From Citrus sinensis (Eukaryota; Streptophyta; Magnoliopsida; Sapindales; Rutaceae), in the NCBI RefSeq assembly GCF_022201045.2, contig NC_068560.1:36481001-36545000 (forward strand): a stretch of DNA of 64,000 nt. The letters run 5' to 3'. Of the stretch, positions 10,049 to 23,400 are shown piece after piece. The position numbers and the translations under genes were made by a program. Numbering within the stretch: the stretch's first letter is position 1; each line of letters opens with the position of its first letter. Below the pieces are notes generated by a model. The model was not told the DNA's origin. It saw nothing but the letters and a program-made list of their open reading frames with translations, and made no database searches.

Positions 10049-12291
10049 TTTTGGTGGCTATTTTTGAGGTATTATTATTGTGTGCATTTAGCCATACACA
10101 GGCCGCATTTCAGTTAGGATTTGTTGTAAAGGCGCTTTTGCTTTGTTTTTGGTGTTAATTGTTCAATCTCATGAATGTCAATTTTAGCTGAGCTGTTTAA
10201 GGTGAAGGATAGTTGTCATAGTTGTGTTTGTCGTTATGTGATTTAAACTATTCATATCTAGTTTTAGATAGAATCATATCTTGTAAAGAAAAGCAATCTG
10301 AAGAGATCACTTTCATTTGTAGTTTTCTCACTCCTTTTTGCCTAGGCATCCTCATAACTCAGTATAGCTATCCAAACACATAAAAATTCTATTTCCTTAT
10401 ATCATTCTTCTATAGTTGCTTTCCATTTTTTATGACAACCAAATCGGTCACAGTGTCCAGTAGCAGTCCAGTGACTTTGTGTTGTGGTTATTGCTTGACC
10501 CTAAGTTTGGTAGGCTCATCAAGATTGTTGTGAACTGGACTTCAATGGTTGATAATATAGTTAATAACATATTGGTATTGTTAAACATAATTTAATTCTC
10601 TGGCAGGTCTTTATAGACCGAAACCGTCATAAATTGCAATGCTCACCTAAAACAGTCTGTTTGAATCTCACTTCATTTGGTGACTGGTCCTAGCTGCACT
10701 GAACATACAATTGCGGATTTGAAATGCAACTGTGGAGACTATTTCACTGGAAATCCAAACTCGGGTGAAACAATAAGTGGAAATGCGAACTCATAAAAGC
10801 AATTAGAAAATCAATGGTCTGACACTTCAGAAACCTTGGATTTTAGATCGAAGCACAGATGGCATACCTACTGTATTTGGTACTGTTCTGCGTTGTTGCC
10901 CCCTCTTCCGTAGGTTATTGTTGCCTGGTTTCTATTTATTTATCCGAAGACTCTATAGTCTCTTCAAAATCAAAATCACCCAACCTAGTAAGGATTAGAT
11001 TTAGTTTGAGTAATGTGGTGGTGTTTTGGAAAGAAATATGCAAAAGTCGATGTATCCGTTTTATGCCAATTCTTGACATTTGACAATGATACATCTACGC
11101 TCAAAAGTTGACTAGAGTAGCATTCTTTAGTCGCTCACTGTCTGTATCTATCAGCTTTAAATTCAGCTATTCAATTGTGATACAAGTAATGGGAGTTGGT
11201 TTGCGGCTTCTTCTGATTTATTATGCATTTAAAATCCGGATTAAATGCTTGTAACAAGGCAGCGACGCTCTTGGTGGTGTACTCGTATCTCGGTCGGGTG
11301 TCGCGATCGAACGGGAAGTTTTAAATCTGGATGAAACAATAGATGATACAAGAATGTTAACTGGGTTCCAAGTACAACTGGCAAAATTTATAGGTATAAT
11401 TGATTTGATTTGATTTGATTTTTTTTTTTTAAAAAAAAAGTACAAAACTTGATTTCAATCTCTTGGTTGCGACATTCATTTAAACTAATGCCACGTAAGG
11501 ACGGAACGATGTAGTGAGTGATGGAATAACTTTAAATTCGTACAACCGTTTCATTTATGATTGGAAACCTTCAAAAGCTAAAAATATTTTTGATTTTAGA
11601 GTTAGTACACTAACATAAACTATAAACTAGTAATGTCGTGAGGAAGACGTATCTGTCTGTATTATAATCAATGTGGGTCTACATTAACAATAACATTGGG
11701 TTATTGTCTCCATTGATGTTGTATACGTATTATCCACTCTCAAACTCCCACGAACTCAAGTTAATTATAAATACAGATTTAATGAATATCCATAAAATTA
11801 TCACTTATTTAGGATAGGAAAAACGCAAATTTAAAAAAAAAGAAAAGAAAAGAAAAAAGAAGTTAAAAAACAGGTGAGCCAGGTTTAATCACTACCTCAC
11901 GCGAGTGGAAAACAGAGTAGCTTTCAAAGCAGCTTGGACAAAAAGAAAACAGAAACAGATAGATAAGGCTACGGTGCATGAGATTGTCGAATTAGAGTCG
12001 TAGCCGTCTACATTCTCCATCCAACGGCTGATCCGCCAACTCAAAATCTGAGCTTTCCAGGTGGCATATTTTAAGGAATTTTATCACGCACTCGCATCCT
12101 TCACGAGACGGGAGAGGGGAATATCGGAATCGATCATGACACTACCCTTCTTTCTTAGATCCACAATGCTAGCTTTCCTCTTCTTTGCTCAAAGTTTAAT
12201 ACACAACAAGATGCCTCAATAATAAATAAAAACAAGCTTCAAAGTTTGAACCAAATACTCAGTTCTTCAATAAAATTAATTTTAATAAACA
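10049..12291. other. Intergenic between PEX11A copy and LPEAT1
   Basis: I see no gene signature. There is a short (GATTT)n/poly-T/poly-A patch at about 11400-11440 and a purine-rich run near 11830-11860. The last few hundred bases should include the LPEAT1 promoter and 5' UTR. Short frames at 10859-11083 and 11221-11445 have no recognisable content. Confidence 0.5.
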
Positions 12292-14256
12292 ATGGAGTCC
12301 GAGCTGAAAGACCTTAATTCAAAGCAACTCAAGTCGACGGCTTCCTCCGACGATGGCGGCTCAGCGAAAGACGACCGGCCGCTTCTCAAACCGGACGCAG
12401 CTGAGAACATTCAGGAATTGGAGAAGAAATTCGCTCCGTACGTGCGCAACGACGTGTATGGCACCATGGGCCGCGGCGAACTACCATTGGCGGAGAAGTT
12501 TCTCATTGGTATCGCCATGGTCACGCTGCTTCCAATACGCGTCGTTTTGGCGATGACTGTATTGGTTATTTATTACTTGATTTGTCGCGTCTGCACGCTC
12601 TTCTCTGCGCCGAATCGAGGCGAGGACGAGCAGGAGGATTACGCGCACATGGGCGGCTGGAGAAGGTCCGTTATTGTAGTCAGTGGCAGATTTTTGTCCA
12701 GAGTCATGCTTTCTGTGCTTGGCTTCTATTGGATTACCGAAACGTTTCGGATTCTAGATGTGCAAGAAAAGTCTGAGGTTATATTCATTTTGACGTCGAA
12801 CTTTTTTTTTTTTTAAATTAAGAGTTTAATAGTAGTTTATTAGAGTATTGGTTTATTATACAGAACGAGGCCAAAAATCAATCTAAAGATGAAGATGAAG
12901 CTAAAGATCAAGATGAAGAATCTGGAAGGCCCGGGGCAATAATATCTAATCATGTATCATATTTGGATATTTTGTATCACATGTCTTCTTCTTTTCCAAG
13001 CTTTGTTGCCAAGGTTAGTTAACTTAACAATCTTGAGGTTATGTTAGTATTAGGTTGGTGCATCCACTGACTTGTTTCTGTTTGTATTTTGTCAATTTGT
13101 TTCATTGTCTATAAAGAGATCGGTTGCTAAGCTTCCCCTCGTTGGTCTCATCAGGTTCGTTCACTTTATACTAACTTTCTCAAATTTCATTCATAATTGA
13201 GAATTAACTTATTTCATATTCTGAAAATTGCCATTTTTTTTGGGGAAGTTAGTTACAGTATTTGAGGATTCACATTTTATTTTGTACCTTAATCTTAATC
13301 GTTAAGGGGAAAGATAATACTTTGATTGTTGTTTTTGTTGTAAAACGTATTGAATTCTTTTTCTTTCCGCCCCTAGTTGTATTTGTATCTACAAAATGTG
13401 GGAGGAGATTAAATTTGTTTGACTTGTTTTTGCAGCAAGTGCCTTGGTTGTGTCTATGTTCAGCGGGAGTCTAAGTCATCTGATTTCAAGGGTGTTTCAG
13501 GTAGATGTTCCCCCTCCTCCCTCCCCCCTCTCCCCCTCTCTCTCCCCCCCCCCCCCCCCCCCCCCCCCCTCCCCCCCCCCCCCCTCCCCCCCCCCCCCCC
13601 CCAACGAGGCCAAAAATCAATCTAAAGATGAAGATGAAGCTAAAGATCAAGATGAAGAATCTGGAAGGCCCGGGGCAATAATATCTAATCATGTATCATA
13701 TTTGGATATTTTGTATCACATGTCTTCTTCTTTTCCAAGCTTTGTTGCCAAGGTTAGTTAACTTAACAATCTTGAGGTTATGTTAGTATTAGGTTGGTGC
13801 ATCCACTGACTTGTTTCTGTTTGTATTTTGTCAATTTGTTTCATTGTCTATAAAGAGATCGGTTGCTAAGCTTCCCCTCGTTGGTCTCATCAGGTTCGTT
13901 CACTTTATACTAACTTTCTCAAATTTCATTCATAATTGAGAATTAACTTATTTCATATTCTGAAAATTGCCATTTTTTTTGGGGAAGTTAGTTACAGTAT
14001 TTGAGGATTCACATTTTATTTTGTACCTTAATCTTAATCGTTAAGGGGAAAGATAATACTTTGATTGTTGTTTTTGTTGTAAAACGTATTGAATTCTTTT
14101 TCTTTCCGCCCCTAGTTGTATTTGTATCTACAAAATGTGGGAGGAGATTAAATTTGTTTGACTTGTTTTTGCAGCAAGTGCCTTGGTTGTGTCTATGTTC
14201 AGCGGGAGTCTAAGTCATCTGATTTCAAGGGTGTTTCAGGTAGATGTTCCCCCCCC

Positions 14257-14322
<66 letters not shown>

Positions 14323-16985
14323 CCCCCTCCCCCCCCCCCCCCCCCCTCTTTTGGTCAAACTGCATTTGTTGCCATGTCTCTTAGTGTTTGATCTAGTGTT
14401 GGAAAGATTAAAGAACCAGGTTTAGCTCACACCAAGCATGGTTTCCATATGACCCCGTAGGCTGTCAACCTTGTGTACTGTTCCAGACTATTGTAGGGCA
14501 GAAAAGGAAGCTCGCTTCTGGAGCATGGAATCTCGTTTTAGCTTCATCATTCAAACTAAATCAGAACATCATTTGTAAATTACAGGACAAATTATGCTCA
14601 CCTGTCTTGGCCGTGTCATACTTTTCTCCCCCATTACAGTGCCCTTGCTATAAACGATCAAGTGTTCCAAAAGCCATGTGTCTATAGCCCACAGCTTCCT
14701 TTAATTGTCTATGCTTCTCGGCTCTTCAAAGAAACATGCATTGGTCCCTTGTAGAAATGGCCTAAAGACAAAGTCACCTTTTGAGCGAAATTATTTTAAC
14801 AACCACTGAATATCTGTCCTTTGCTGGCAGGTGTTGTGACTGAAAGAGTTCGAGAAGCTCATCGGGATAAATCTGCTCCAATGATGATGCTTTTTCCAGG
14901 TTAGTATTTCTGGATCTTGTTTATGTATCATAGATTGCTATGTCAATCTGATTATAAACAAAAGTGTTATAAGGATTACCCCTGAACTGGCAATCAGATA
15001 TTATGTGTATTACTTGCATTGCTCGCATGGCACATTTTTCATTTTGTGATAAATAAGTGATTTTAGAAAACTAGGATTTTATGTGTGGCTTTGTATGATT
15101 CAAGGTATGGTTGGAGGGTTTACCTGCAAATTACTTTATTTTCTTTTCCTTTAAATTTACAAATCCATAGCTAATGCTGGATTCTTGAACCACATGATTT
15201 TAAATTTCTGGAATTGAATCGATAAAGCTACGAGAACTGATAATCCCTATGATGATATCTTCTAAAGTTGACATGCATGTAAATTCCCGGCTTAGTAACA
15301 ATTGCCGATTTCATGTTCATCTTCAATTTCATTGCAGAAGGTACAACTACAAATGGTGATTATCTCCTTCCATTCAAGACTGGTGCATTTTTAGCAAGAG
15401 CTCCAGTGCTCCCCGTTATTCTTAGGTATCCTTATCAGAGATTCAGCCCTGCCTGGGATTCAATATCTGGGGTAATTCTCCTCAAACAATTTCATACAAT
15501 GAAAGCTGGTTTGTTCCTTTTGACTTTTGGACACTTAAGAGTTGAAATGGTGGATGCAAGTTACCAAATATGGTTTGGCTTCACTTTGTTTTACAGAACC
15601 ATCAGCGATACACATTAATATTTCAAGGTTTGGTCATCTAATCGTTCCTTGGCATATGGGACCATCTGTACCTGATTGATAGGGTACTGCCAGTAGAATT
15701 ATTAACTTAGGAATTGATTTTAGATTTTGCATGATACAAGTTTCACCAGTTTGAGGGAGATTTGATTTTTGAAGACAGTTTGAACAATGCTGTATAATGC
15801 CATAACCAATACTGAACACAGAACATTCTTTTTATTCAAACAAAATTTTCTCTCCCTTTCTCTCACCATTTTCTTTTTCTGTAAATTTGAAGAGATTATT
15901 CTTCTGGTGCTGATGATAAGATTTGTGGCATCAGTCTGTGAAAACTCCACCTGTATTCTTGGGCTTAATTATTCATCCTGCATTGAGATGTTCGGACTAT
16001 AAAAAAGTTGGTGGTTTTGAAACATGAAAAGCTGACTATTTTGGGGTTGCTACATTCATTCTTGTTCTTCTTAATGACAAAGGCATATAATATAAAGAAT
16101 CTGGTGTTGCTGTGTATTGATCTGTTAATTGCTCATGTATTAACAGTGTCAGGATAATTTGATATATTTCCGTCACATCCTTTTAATTTTTCTCTTAATG
16201 TCAATGTGATCTTTCCATTTGCAGGCACGTCATGTTTTTTTTCTTCTCTGTCAATTTGTAAATCACATAGAAGTGACAAGCTTACCTGTCTACCACCCCT
16301 CGCAGCAAGAGAAGGATGATCCCAAACTATATGCTGAAAACGTTCGAAGGTTGATGGCTAGTGAGGTATGGATTTCGTCCTGCACAAAAGCTGAACTTTT
16401 GACTTCAAACTGAATTTTAAAGGTCATTCCATGATGACCGCTACAAAGGCCAATGTGTCAAAGCCAATAACTTTGTTGCCTTGAAAAACTTAAATGGGAA
16501 CCTGTGATTTGATTTTATTGTTGTCTGTTCAGGCTTTGTTGGGACATATCCATCCAAAGGATTAAAATTGTAAATGTATATCAATGGTTGAAATCTGTTG
16601 ATATTCTGGTAAAATGAGCAAAAAGATATTCGAAAGAGCATCTGGATTAGGTGTTGACAAACCGGTGATGTAGGAAGTATAGCCATGTTAATGGTTATAT
16701 GATAGTGTCCCAGTTAGTCTCTCATCTATTGAAGGAAAAATTGTTCTGGTAGAAGCAAGTTGATGTTGATGCTTAATCTTTTACTTGAATTATGGTCTGC
16801 ATGGTTAATATTGCCACTAGAGGTTGGACTGCCATTTGTATCAACATGCATTTGTTTCTGCTTCTGTTTTTGTGCAGAGAAATTTGACAGTGTCAGATAT
16901 TGGACTTGCTGAGAAGCGAATATATCATGCTGCTCTCAATGGTAATAATAGCCTGCCTAGTGTTTTGCATCAGAAAGACGATTGA
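12292..16985 (+). CDS. LPEAT1: Lysophospholipid acyltransferase LPEAT1 (contains an internal exon duplication)
   Basis: ER-membrane acyltransferase of the PlsC/LPAAT family that re-acylates lysophosphatidylethanolamine and related lysolipids. Exons: 12292-12777, 12864-13013, 13117-13154, 13436-13500, 14831-14899, 15338-15471, 16225-16365, 16878-16985. These keep phase throughout and give 396 aa, near the Arabidopsis length. A long hydrophobic segment lies at about residues 70-98. The catalytic H(X)4D is H192-D197 in SNHVSYLD; VYVQRE at 231-236 is motif II; FPEGTTTNGD at 268-277 is motif III. There is no EF-hand extension, which separates it from LPEAT2. Odd point: exons 2-4 occur a second time at 13603-13752, 13856-13893 and 14175-14239. 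The second exon 2 lacks its AG acceptor because poly-C replaces the intron end, so it can be skipped and the normal mRNA can still form. Confidence 0.92.
13508..13602 (+). repeat. Poly-C / CCCCT low-complexity tract 1
   Basis: About 95 bases almost wholly C with scattered T, lying in LPEAT1 between the exon 4 donor and the duplicated exon 2. The other strand is a G-run able to form quadruplexes. Confidence 0.9.
14247..14346 (+). repeat. Poly-C low-complexity tract 2
   Basis: About 100 bases almost wholly C, with few T or G, after the second exon 4 copy. It is purer in C than tract 1 and is followed by unique intron sequence (CTCTTTTGGTCAAACTGC). Confidence 0.9.
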
Positions 16986-17133
16986 TAATTTCTTGGCCTC
17001 GCTCCCATGTGTTATCTGGTCTCAGTTGAGTTTCTTAGTTTCAGTTGGTATTATCTCAGGAAAGCACTGCTGGAAAAAGTGGTGTGCCATTGTTGTCTTG
17101 TAATTTTTTATAAATAGAAAATATGACCATTGA

Positions 17134-17139
17134 AATAAA
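17134..17139 (+). promoter_or_regulatory. Poly(A) signal candidate of LPEAT1
   Basis: AATAAA lies 149 bp after the LPEAT1 stop codon, followed by T-rich sequence. Position and context fit a plant near-upstream element. Confidence 0.4.
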
Positions 17140-18883
17140 GTTTTTAGCTTGCTGGTGGATATCTTTTCTGAAAGCATCCAACTTATGAGCTACTGACTAA
17201 TGTGTCTCGGTTTTATCGTACATTTTTAGTAGGTTAACTATTAGATGCCCTGACGCAGTTTTAGACAGAACTATGCCCCTGTAAATCTGAATCATCTCTT
17301 TCATGTTCCTGCAGGTTTGTTATCCCAAAGCTAATTCGGATTCGCCGTCTGTATATTCATTGTATGATTCTATTTTTTCATGGAAAGATTAAAAAAAAAA
17401 AGAAAAAGAAAAAGAAAAAGAAAAGCTGTGCAGATGTTTCAACTGTCATTTGTCTTAGTTAATAACACAATCACCTCAATTTTGGAGTACTGTTGGGAGT
17501 TAAACTAGAAGCAGGTGTCTCTCTCTGATGTTTCTACTCTTTTCAGTTAATAGACATCCAGGAAGTTGATCTATTCCATTAATTCATTATGAGGTGGCTT
17601 AGGAATTTACTGGAGCTGCTTAAATGGTGAATACATAGAGGCTGAAAGTTCCCAGCTCTATCGACTGTCACAGTCTGCTGTAGGTTATGGCATCAGCACC
17701 TCCACAAGTGATGAGGAGCTTGTCAAAATTTGCAAATTGAATCGACATGAACATTAGAATTGTCTTTTGGAGCTAAGCCCGTATCCGACGGATGTTGTCC
17801 TAATGTCCAGTGGGATATTTTAGAGCATGTAACATCACTCATTCGCTTGTAATATCTATTGAGCTAGTAGGCCTTAGAGAGAAATGAAAAGTTAGGAGAA
17901 GAAAAGCTGTTCGTTGTCCAATGAAAAAGGAAGTCTTTCTGCCTCATCTCAATTTAGTGAAAACGAATCGTAAAAGAGATGCAAAATACTTGAATCGTAG
18001 CTCAAAATCTTAGGTGTTTGTGGTTATGAGAAGCGTCATAACTATGCATTCCTCCTATTCTTAACGTATTCACTACTCAAATTATAGGACAGTTTATGGA
18101 AGCTAAAACTGTGGAATCCTCTGCTTTCCAAAAAAACTGGGTGGGTGCCATGCTAATTCAGAGCTTGAAAATGGCGCCCAGGTTCTAGCCGAAGTGCATT
18201 TTTTATCAGCTTTTGAGGCGAGTTGGTGCCCCAATTGGTTGGACCTACGGCTAGGCTAAGGGATCGATTCCCCTCAACAACCTTGGAGGAAGAGTGAGTT
18301 AGTTTAATAGGTAGTGTGTGCAAAAGTCTGAGCACGTGACCTTCCCTTGTTGGTGAGGGGAGACTTCAGTTTCTGCATTTTCATTCTCAAGATTCGTTCC
18401 ATTTTCTTTTTTAACGCTCACTTTTATTTTTTTGCTCCCCTACAAATACAATCCATGTATTGTACCAACCAAATAACGTCCATCAAACTGTGGGCTGCGG
18501 CAGCGCATTATGTACAAATTGATGAACATCTTCCAGTAGCATAAAATAAATGAGACATTACAGTACTACTTGAAGGATACAGAATTTCTGCAGACAAATC
18601 TATTTGCTAAGAACAAATGATATCAGAATATTTGAGTCATAGGAACATATCTTCAAGATGGCAATTAGTTGATCTACCTTAATTCACAATAGTTTCTGAC
18701 AGCAGAAGCATAGATGGCAAGCATCATTCAAACTTGCTAAACCAAGAATACTCGAGCGATGGCATCACATTTTGGCATACGTAAAGAACAGATTTAAAGA
18801 AAATCTCTTCATCAAGCTTATGCAGCTCAGTCTCCACATTAAAAGACTGCGTCGATGCTAAAGAAATCCTCTAAGCAGTTGTC
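17140..18883. other. Convergent intergenic region between LPEAT1 and the deSI gene
   Basis: The 3' ends of the two flanking genes face each other here. There is an (AAAAAG)n run at about 17391-17424. At 18130-18350 a more GC-rich stretch contains GGGATCGATTCCCC, which loosely resembles a pol III B box; a SINE relic is possible but unproven. No coding signature. Confidence 0.45.
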
Positions 18884-20410
18884 TCACCTTTCCTTCAATG
18901 AACCATTGTTTGACCTTCTCAATTCCCATGATGGTAGGCAGCCTTTCAAGGGTGATTGTAGAAGCAGGGAGGACGTAGACAACTGTTTTTGCCGCATTGA
19001 GATTGATGACAAGCAACTAAATGCACTTCTTAGCCTCCTTTTGTCACTATCAATCGGCTGGTAATTAGGATCATGCCGCACAGCGGAAATCTTCAGGGCT
19101 TCAGGAAGCACGCAGTTGCAGACTGAACCTACCTCGAAGGAAAAATAAATAAATAAATATTGTAAAGATTAGAAAGAGGTGACCAATCAATCTTTATGCA
19201 CACCATCTATTGAATTGGTCTGCCACCCAGAAAAAAAACAAGTATCAGGAGGCATAAGGCACATAGCAGATAGTACTTTAAATTGACAACTACCTTGGCA
19301 AGGAAAATAATACAACAAGAAAAGAGTACCTATTTTTGCCAGTCGATTCACCCATTTTGGAATTGGCTTCCCGGTTAGCTTATAACAAATGTCCTTGCAG
19401 AAATGATTGCAATTCTTAACAATCAAGTGATATGTATCACCATTATAGTGTGCAGATTGTCTCTCCATGAACTCTCTAACCTGAATAGGGTCCAAGCATG
19501 TGGTCCCAATGAATATTGATTTCCTGAACTTGAAGCCTGGGCACAGCCGTGGTTCAACCTCAAAAACGCCACTTGTTGGGTAGTCATGAGCTCCAAATGC
19601 ATATTCTACACCATGGACTGCACAGAGCAGGTGCAGCAGATCAGAAAATCTGAAACTTCACTTGAAACTAGAGCGTAATATGAAGAGAAATAGACGTAAC
19701 ATGTAAAAGTTTCAACTGTTGTTTACTGTATAACTAACTGATCAGTTTACTAGCTGTTCACAATAGACCTATATTCCCTCTCCCACATCATGAGGACAAT
19801 GATCTGTATCTTTAAAAGCAGGTTTGATTATAAATTTACAGTTGTAATTGGCACTGCCATAATTTAAGCCTCATATATGAAGCTTCGGTTTTCGCCTTCC
19901 ATTTGCTTATGCACTATTAATCCTACGAAGAAGAGAAAAGAAATTTATCTCTTCCTTACTCTTTCAAAAACAGCACTTGGCTTGCACTGTTAAATGCGTA
20001 TCGACACTTCATATAATATAACATCATTAACGAAATTCAATTTGAGATTGCCAGCAAGAATTTAGCAGACAGTAAATTATATTTTTAAGCATCAAATTAT
20101 TCATAATTTAGAAAGTCAATAACTACAGTGAGGCATACGGTAATCCCAGTACAAAATTTAAGAAACACAAATGCATGTGCCAAATGAGTTAGAGCTCACC
20201 TTCCACACCAGAGTGATAGATACCGAGGCCTGCCCAGTGGACATAGCCATTCATTGGTGTCAAGTCATACACATTGAGATAAACTGGTGCTCGACCTGGA
20301 CTATAGCTAGTTGACTTTGCTTTGGGGAACAGACAAAAACGTGTTGCTGATTTGCCTTTCAAGCGAAGGGGCACCACTGATTTCCAACCTTTCCTTAATC
20401 CAAATTTCAT
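18884..20410 (-). CDS. deSI-like PPPDE thiol peptidase
   Basis: Predicted cysteine isopeptidase of the PPPDE/DUF862 family, whose animal members remove SUMO or ubiquitin; plant members are similar to At4g17486. Exons in gene order: 20200-20410, 19330-19617, 18884-19128, giving 247 aa with consistent phase. The family His is in GIYHSGVEVHGVEY (H66) and the catalytic Cys is C140 in IVKNCNHFC. Also typical are VYLNVYDLTP near 43-52 and KPIPKWVNRLAKIG at 154-167. The C-terminal tail, ending in SWELRRSNNGSLKER, is like that of close plant homologues as I recall them. The 5' side shows an intron acceptor at about 20461 before the ATG, so a 5' UTR intron is likely; its first exon may be near 22100-22250. 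Confidence 0.9.
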
Positions 20411-23400
20411 TTTAGTGCAATCGAAAGACCAGAACTCAATCAGTCCCCGTGTCCAACCTGTTCATGCATGCAAATATAAGAGAATTAGGCAAAACCATTA
20501 ACCAATGGGGAAAGCTATCCATTGCGAGAAATCAAGACAAGCATATATCCGTGCACTAATGTCTCAAGCTTCATAATTTTTGAATCACAACCCTGATTCC
20601 AGTCACGAGCTACCTCCAAGAATCTGTTTGCTATTGTCCTGACCTTAGAATGCTCTTCAGAGAAAACATCAGAAGTTGACTTTCTCATTAGCTTATTAAA
20701 TTAACCACCAATGCAACCAGCCAAGATTTTCTACAGCCTTTAAATGTATCAACGATTATCAAGATAATAAGGACATATGCAACCATGTTAAACTCTTGAT
20801 AGATCTGCCTTTTAAATTCTAGTAAAATAAGTTATAAACAGACCATCAAAATTTGGCCACAATGACAAACAAGCAAACGGTAATGCTGGATTTCGTAAAA
20901 CAATAAAGCTTGCAAATTCAATAAGGTGAAATAATAATAGAGTAATCTATAAACTTCATGTCAAAGCTTCAGTTTGATGTTGATTCATTCCAATGACCTA
21001 AGAAAATCCTTTTGCAGCATCCATCTATTTTCCTCTCTAATTTACAAACTCCAATGATATTATCATCTACCATCAAGGTTCTTATGAATCTTTCCTTAAC
21101 TTTAGACATCAATTTACTGGAGTGTATTATTTTTATAGGTGAAAAATTGAAAAAATCCATCAACCAATGATTAACGGAAAGGAAATGATAAATAATCAGC
21201 ATACTTGTCAACTCATAGAAACTATCTGCATCAGAAGTTGACAGTAGTTCTAAAAAAATTGCATAAAAATATTTTAGCAAAAGACAAATGTGGCTGGACG
21301 AGGGTAATGAAAAAAAAAAGGGTAATGGTCAACTCCTAATCTTGAGAAATTCATTCCGACTGCTTGGGGTTGGCAAGAACACATAATCCATTTTATACAG
21401 AAGCACAGGACGTTGAAACCCAACAATAATCTACATCGGTACTTTTGTTGTAGATGAAGCAGAATAATATGAGCATAAAGTCATGGTAGACAACCATGAC
21501 TTGAAATCTTGAAACTTTGGAAACTTTTAAAGCAGGAAACAATTTTCTCCATAAAAATTACGTACCAAATAGAGTATTTTTCTCCATAAAGACTAAGAAC
21601 TTCAACAATCAAGTATTGAAAATTTTCAAATAAGCAATGAATATAACCAAATTCCACACAAACTGACTGGAATTGCAGCGTTCTGGTGAAGCTATGAGAA
21701 GAAGAACAAAGTCTAATGGGTGCTTAAGATAAAAGGGTCGGCTTTTTAAGTATCATACAAAGAGAAATACTTCGGAGTTAGCAGAAGCAATTCACAACAA
21801 AAGTCAATAACACTAAAGTATCGGACCAAGCAAAACAAAATTGCAACTTGTCGTCCCAGACAATCATAAATGACAATGAAAGGGAAAAAAAGAAGAAGAA
21901 GAAAACGAAAGAAACTTGATTTTGTTTGGTCTTCTTCTAAGTTTAACAAAGACAAAAGGAAGCCAACTCATGATAAAAATCCAAATCCTCATTGTTTCTT
22001 CAGATATTTCCCAGCAACCAAACAAACGCATACGAAAGCAAAGTGGAAAGCACAAAATAAGAAACAAAGAGAAATGTACGCTGAGTAATATGGAGGCGCA
22101 ATTTAGAAGGAAACAACCGGAGGGTGCATTAATAGAACTCACAGATTTAGAGTGGATGGACATTGATTTGAACTTCCATGTTGATTAAAACAAACCGCCT
22201 ACCTACAGCTAAGGCCTAATTGTTCCCATTTCCCAGTTCAGGCAACAGGCGAAAATATCTCAAATTTGGCAGTTAAAGAGGAAAGCTAATTGCTTAAAGA
22301 GCTTTTTGTACTTGCTCTTTATCTTATCTCTCACTATTAACTACCTAAATCACAGGCAGCATGTTTTTTTTTTTAACTAATCCGGATAAATTAATTAAAT
22401 ATATATACTGTGAGTTATTTCCTCTTCAGTTACTAAAAAAAAACAAAAAAATAATTGTGAATTTACGGGTCATCGTCTTACCCAGGACCCCCATGATTGG
22501 TGATAGTTCGACTCATTGTCTTTCTCAGCACGTGGCATGTTATTTTCTTCTTCATTTTTTCCAATTTGCCCACAAAAATAACAGAAACAAATAAAATTAC
22601 TCAATTCTTTTCATTCAAGTGACCCATGACACAAGCAGGGAAAATCTGATACCCAAGAACTTTTATATCTCTTTCAATCGAAAACAAAAAGAAAGTGTAT
22701 GTGTAATTATGGCAGTTGGGGTCCGCTGTCACCTAATTTCAAACTTCACATGCGATCAGATAAAATTATGTATTTCATTTGGTCAATTGGCATTTACTCT
22801 TTCAAGATTTTTAGCGTTTTTGGGAGCATTTGCATTCGTCGCGTTATCAACCGACATCAAAATTAGAGCTCTCAAATAAGTATTAAAAGAAAACATTGGA
22901 ATTTATAAACATGTTCTATGATTCTTTCTTGATTTACTGATCTTCTAACAGTGGGTTCGCATGTCGTTTTCTGAAGACGTAAAACGGACGTTATATATAC
23001 ACGGCAAGCTCTCTGAATTGCAAGTTTAAGGATGCAACAAAATGTGCATAGAACGTGCGCGTATCAATCAATTTTCAAGTCTAATGATCATTTTGTTAGT
23101 AATCTATTCATGAATAAGAATAAAAATCAAAATAACTTAACTCGGTTTCATTTGTATGTATATTTTTTCTGAGGAATTTTAAATTCAACAATAAATGATG
23201 CTGGGCCTCGGGCGTTATTCTATTAACGTTACATTAAAGTTTCTCTTGCTTTCAAAGTCAACATTATTACATTAATACATGAATGTTCTAAAAAACAAAG
23301 AATAAAATTGCCAGCTCTTCATTACAGAGATACAGCTGCTTCTGTCATGTCAACTGCCTCCATGAATATCTTGTGTTTTCGTTCATTAATCACCATCGTT

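Larger units (their letters stand above)
12864..14346 (+). repeat. Exact tandem duplication of LPEAT1 exons 2-4 (739-bp period)
   Basis: Bases 12864-13508 and 13603-14247 appear identical at every place I compared, with a constant offset of 739 and no indel. Each unit begins at the first base of exon 2 (AACGAGGCC) and ends in a long C-rich tract just after the exon 4 donor. The copy boundary therefore lies inside homopolymeric C. Such a structure could be a recent slippage or unequal exchange, or an assembly error at an unreadable C tract. Confidence 0.95.

Noticed and set aside
10859-11083. 74-codon frame after the PEX11A pseudogene
   Set aside because: Hydrophobic start looks like a signal peptide, but there is no family match and no supporting context.
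13444-14425. Proline-rich or glycine-rich open frames over the C tracts
   Set aside because: They come only from reading poly-C or poly-G in LPEAT1 introns and overlap exons in wrong frames.
21746-22188. Several short overlapping frames on both strands near 22 kb
   Set aside because: Low-complexity Lys/Arg or Phe/Ser content with no family signature; the region fits 5' UTR or intron of the deSI gene.
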